Assembly (NCBI GenBank): GCA_023382675.1
Contig: JAHDWN010000047.1
Location: 1 to 49,110, forward strand
DNA from: Anaerolineae bacterium
Lineage (GTDB): Bacteria > Chloroflexota > Anaerolineae > Aggregatilineales > Phototrophicaceae
DNA: 49,110 bases
Direction: 5' to 3'
The notes beneath the pieces were generated by a model that saw only the letters and a list, made by a program, of their open reading frames with translations, had not been told where the DNA came from and made no database searches. Below are positions 47,991 through 49,110 of this stretch, piece by piece. The position numbers and the translations under genes are program-made. The stretch's first letter is position 1. The number at the start of each line of letters is the position of its first letter.

Positions 47991-49110
47991 TTACCCCACG
48001 CGCCAGACCTCGACGCCGGAGAGATTGGGCAGCCCATTCTCCGTCGTCAGGTTGAGCGCGCCGTCGCTGACCGTCACGCGCCACGGGCCGAGCTTGAGCC
48101 ACTGCCCCGCGCCGGGGATGGCGACGTTGTCCTGCACATGCTGGCCTTCGAGCAGGATGCTGAAGCTGGCCGCGTTCGGGTCGGCCCAATCGAGCCATGC
48201 ATAGACATACACGTCATACGTCCCGGCGGGCACGCTGCTGAGCGTGACGGCGTGCGCCCAATGCTGCACCGAGCACTGGATCATCGCCGTCCGCGCCGTG
48301 TCGGTCGTCGGCGTCAGCGGCATCCACGGATTGCAGATCTCCATGCCGTTGGTGGTGAAGTTGGCCGCCGTCTTCCCCTCCCAGTTGTTGCCGTCGATGA
48401 CGACCGCCGCGCCACCCAGGTTGATCGCCCGGTAGAAGGTCGGCCCGCTTACCGCCTGCGTCGCCGTCGGCAGCGGCGTGTTGGTCGGCGGGATCGGCGT
48501 TGGTGAGGGCAGCGGCGGCAGCGTTGGCACAGGTGTGTTGGTCGGCGGGATTGGCGTCGGCGAGGGCAGTGGTGGCAGTGTTGGCACGGGCGTGCTCGTC
48601 GGCGGGATCGGCGTCGGCGAGGGCAGCGGTGGCAGTGTGGGCACGGGCGTGCTCGTCGGCGGCACCGGTGTCGCCGTGGGTGGCAGCGGCGTATTCGTTG
48701 GCGGGATCGGTGTCGCTGTCGGCGGCACAGGGGTATTGGTCGGGATCGGCGTCGCGGTGGGCGGCACAGGTGTGTTGGTCGGCAGCGGTGTGTTCGTTGC
48801 CGTCGGGCTGCTAGCATTCACGCGCCAGATCTCGACGCCGGAGAGATTGGGCAGGCCGCCCTCGGTCGTCAGGTTGAGCGCGCCGTCGCTGATCGTCACC
48901 TGCCACGGGCCGAGCTTGAGCCAGTGCCCCGCGCCGCTGATGGCGACGTTGCTCTGGACACGCTGGCCTTCGAGCGCGATGTTGAAACTGGCCGCGTTCG
49001 GATCAGCCCAGTCGAGCCAGGTGTAAGCATAGACCTCATACGTCCCGGCGGGCATGCTGCTGAGCGTGACGGCGTGCGCCCAATGCTGCACCGAGCACTG
49101 GATCATCGCC
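47991..49110 (-). CDS. Exported malectin-like domain protein with Thr/Pro linker (N-terminus outside window)
   Basis: The C-terminal part of a protein reading in from the right edge. Two nearly identical carbohydrate-binding-type domains (start of the second: FYRAINLGGAAVVIDGNNWEG, residues inside the module; both end in LPNLSGVEVWRV) flank a ~115-residue linker of NTPVPPTATPIP units and three copies of a 19-residue PIPPT-TPVPTLPPLPSPT unit (57-bp period, about 48478-48660). The ATG at 49106 matches an internal Met of the second domain, so it is not the true start. A malectin-like fold is inferred from INLGGAAVVIDG and the ETWRV-like end. Likely surface glycan binding. Confidence 0.8.
   Translation of the reverse strand, partial: AMIQCSVQHWAHAVTLSSMPAGTYEVYAYTWLDWADPNAASFNIALEGQRVQSNVAISGAGHWLKLGPWQVTISDGALNLTTEGGLPNLSGVEIWRVNASSPTATNTPLPTNTPVPPTATPIPTNTPVPPTATPIPPTNTPLPPTATPVPPTSTPVPTLPPLPSPTPIPPTSTPVPTLPPLPSPTPIPPTNTPVPTLPPLPSPTPIPPTNTPLPTATQAVSGPTFYRAINLGGAAVVIDGNNWEGKTAANFTTNGMEICNPWMPLTPTTDTARTAMIQCSVQHWAHAVTLSSVPAGTYDVYVYAWLDWADPNAASFSILLEGQHVQDNVAIPGAGQWLKLGPWRVTVSDGALNLTTENGLPNLSGVEVWRVG
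48478..48660. repeat. 57-bp tandem repeats in the malectin-like gene linker
   Basis: About three units of 57 bp, each starting GTKYTSGTCGGCGGGATYGGCGT-like and encoding 19 residues on the minus strand. Length variation by slippage is likely. Confidence 0.75.

Overview
The window is a GC-rich bacterial chromosome segment most like Chloroflexota (Anaerolineae-type). This assignment is inference: it rests on secreted Thr/Pro-linker proteins, several TolB-like propeller paralogs, PA14/SH3 and malectin-like exported proteins, a kinase-sulfatase-modifying-enzyme fusion and a CHAT/NB-ARC/TPR protein. No rRNA or tRNA gene and no CRISPR array was seen.

Layout. 1-540: start of a secreted Thr/Pro-rich protein running off the left edge. 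0.8-7.5 kb: nucleotide-sugar and decoration genes (GDP-mannose 3,5-epimerase, glucose-1-phosphate cytidylyltransferase rfbF, CDP-glucose 4,6-dehydratase rfbG, an SDR epimerase/reductase whose usual catalytic Tyr is Phe, a small P-loop kinase-like protein, a TylF-type O-methyltransferase). 7.7-14 kb: HerA-like ATPase, Ser/Thr kinase-FGE fusion and two secreted propellers, all on the plus strand. 14.5-15.4 kb: a methyltransferase.

15.4-20.8 kb is an accessory island of visibly lower GC. It holds a TIR-NACHT-multi-TM protein inserted at the 5' end of a CPBP protease gene (a 17-bp CPBP fragment is left on the far side), an XRE/ImmA-IrrE regulatory pair, a promoter-leader ORF-hairpin unit and a stand-alone SinR/Cas2-like protein. 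This is the best candidate for an undescribed defence or stress system. A second STAND protein, CHAT-NB-ARC-TPR with a duplicated C-terminal module, lies at 43.3-47.8 kb.

20.9-28.1 kb: HAD phosphatase, DUF2917 protein, LuxR-hydrolase-degenerate cyclase fusion, a third propeller, a PA14/SH3 exported protein, beta-carbonic anhydrase and a PadR regulator with three operator-like boxes. 28.5-33.4 kb: a giant RND transporter (about 1654 aa) with a repeat-containing insert of roughly 600 residues. 33.6-36.7 kb: VOC protein and a MoxR ATPase translationally coupled to a Pro-rich protein. 37.1-41.5 kb: a sugar ABC importer operon whose binding protein is an internal tandem duplication with a 545-bp identical core. 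41.8-43.1 kb: a fourth propeller. Right edge: a malectin-like/Thr-Pro protein running out of the window.

Non-coding structure is rich. There are two 164-bp MITE-like elements with matching terminal inverted repeats and target-site duplications, four copies of a modular multi-hairpin repeat, a related hairpin cluster, nested-palindrome repeats and several intrinsic terminators.
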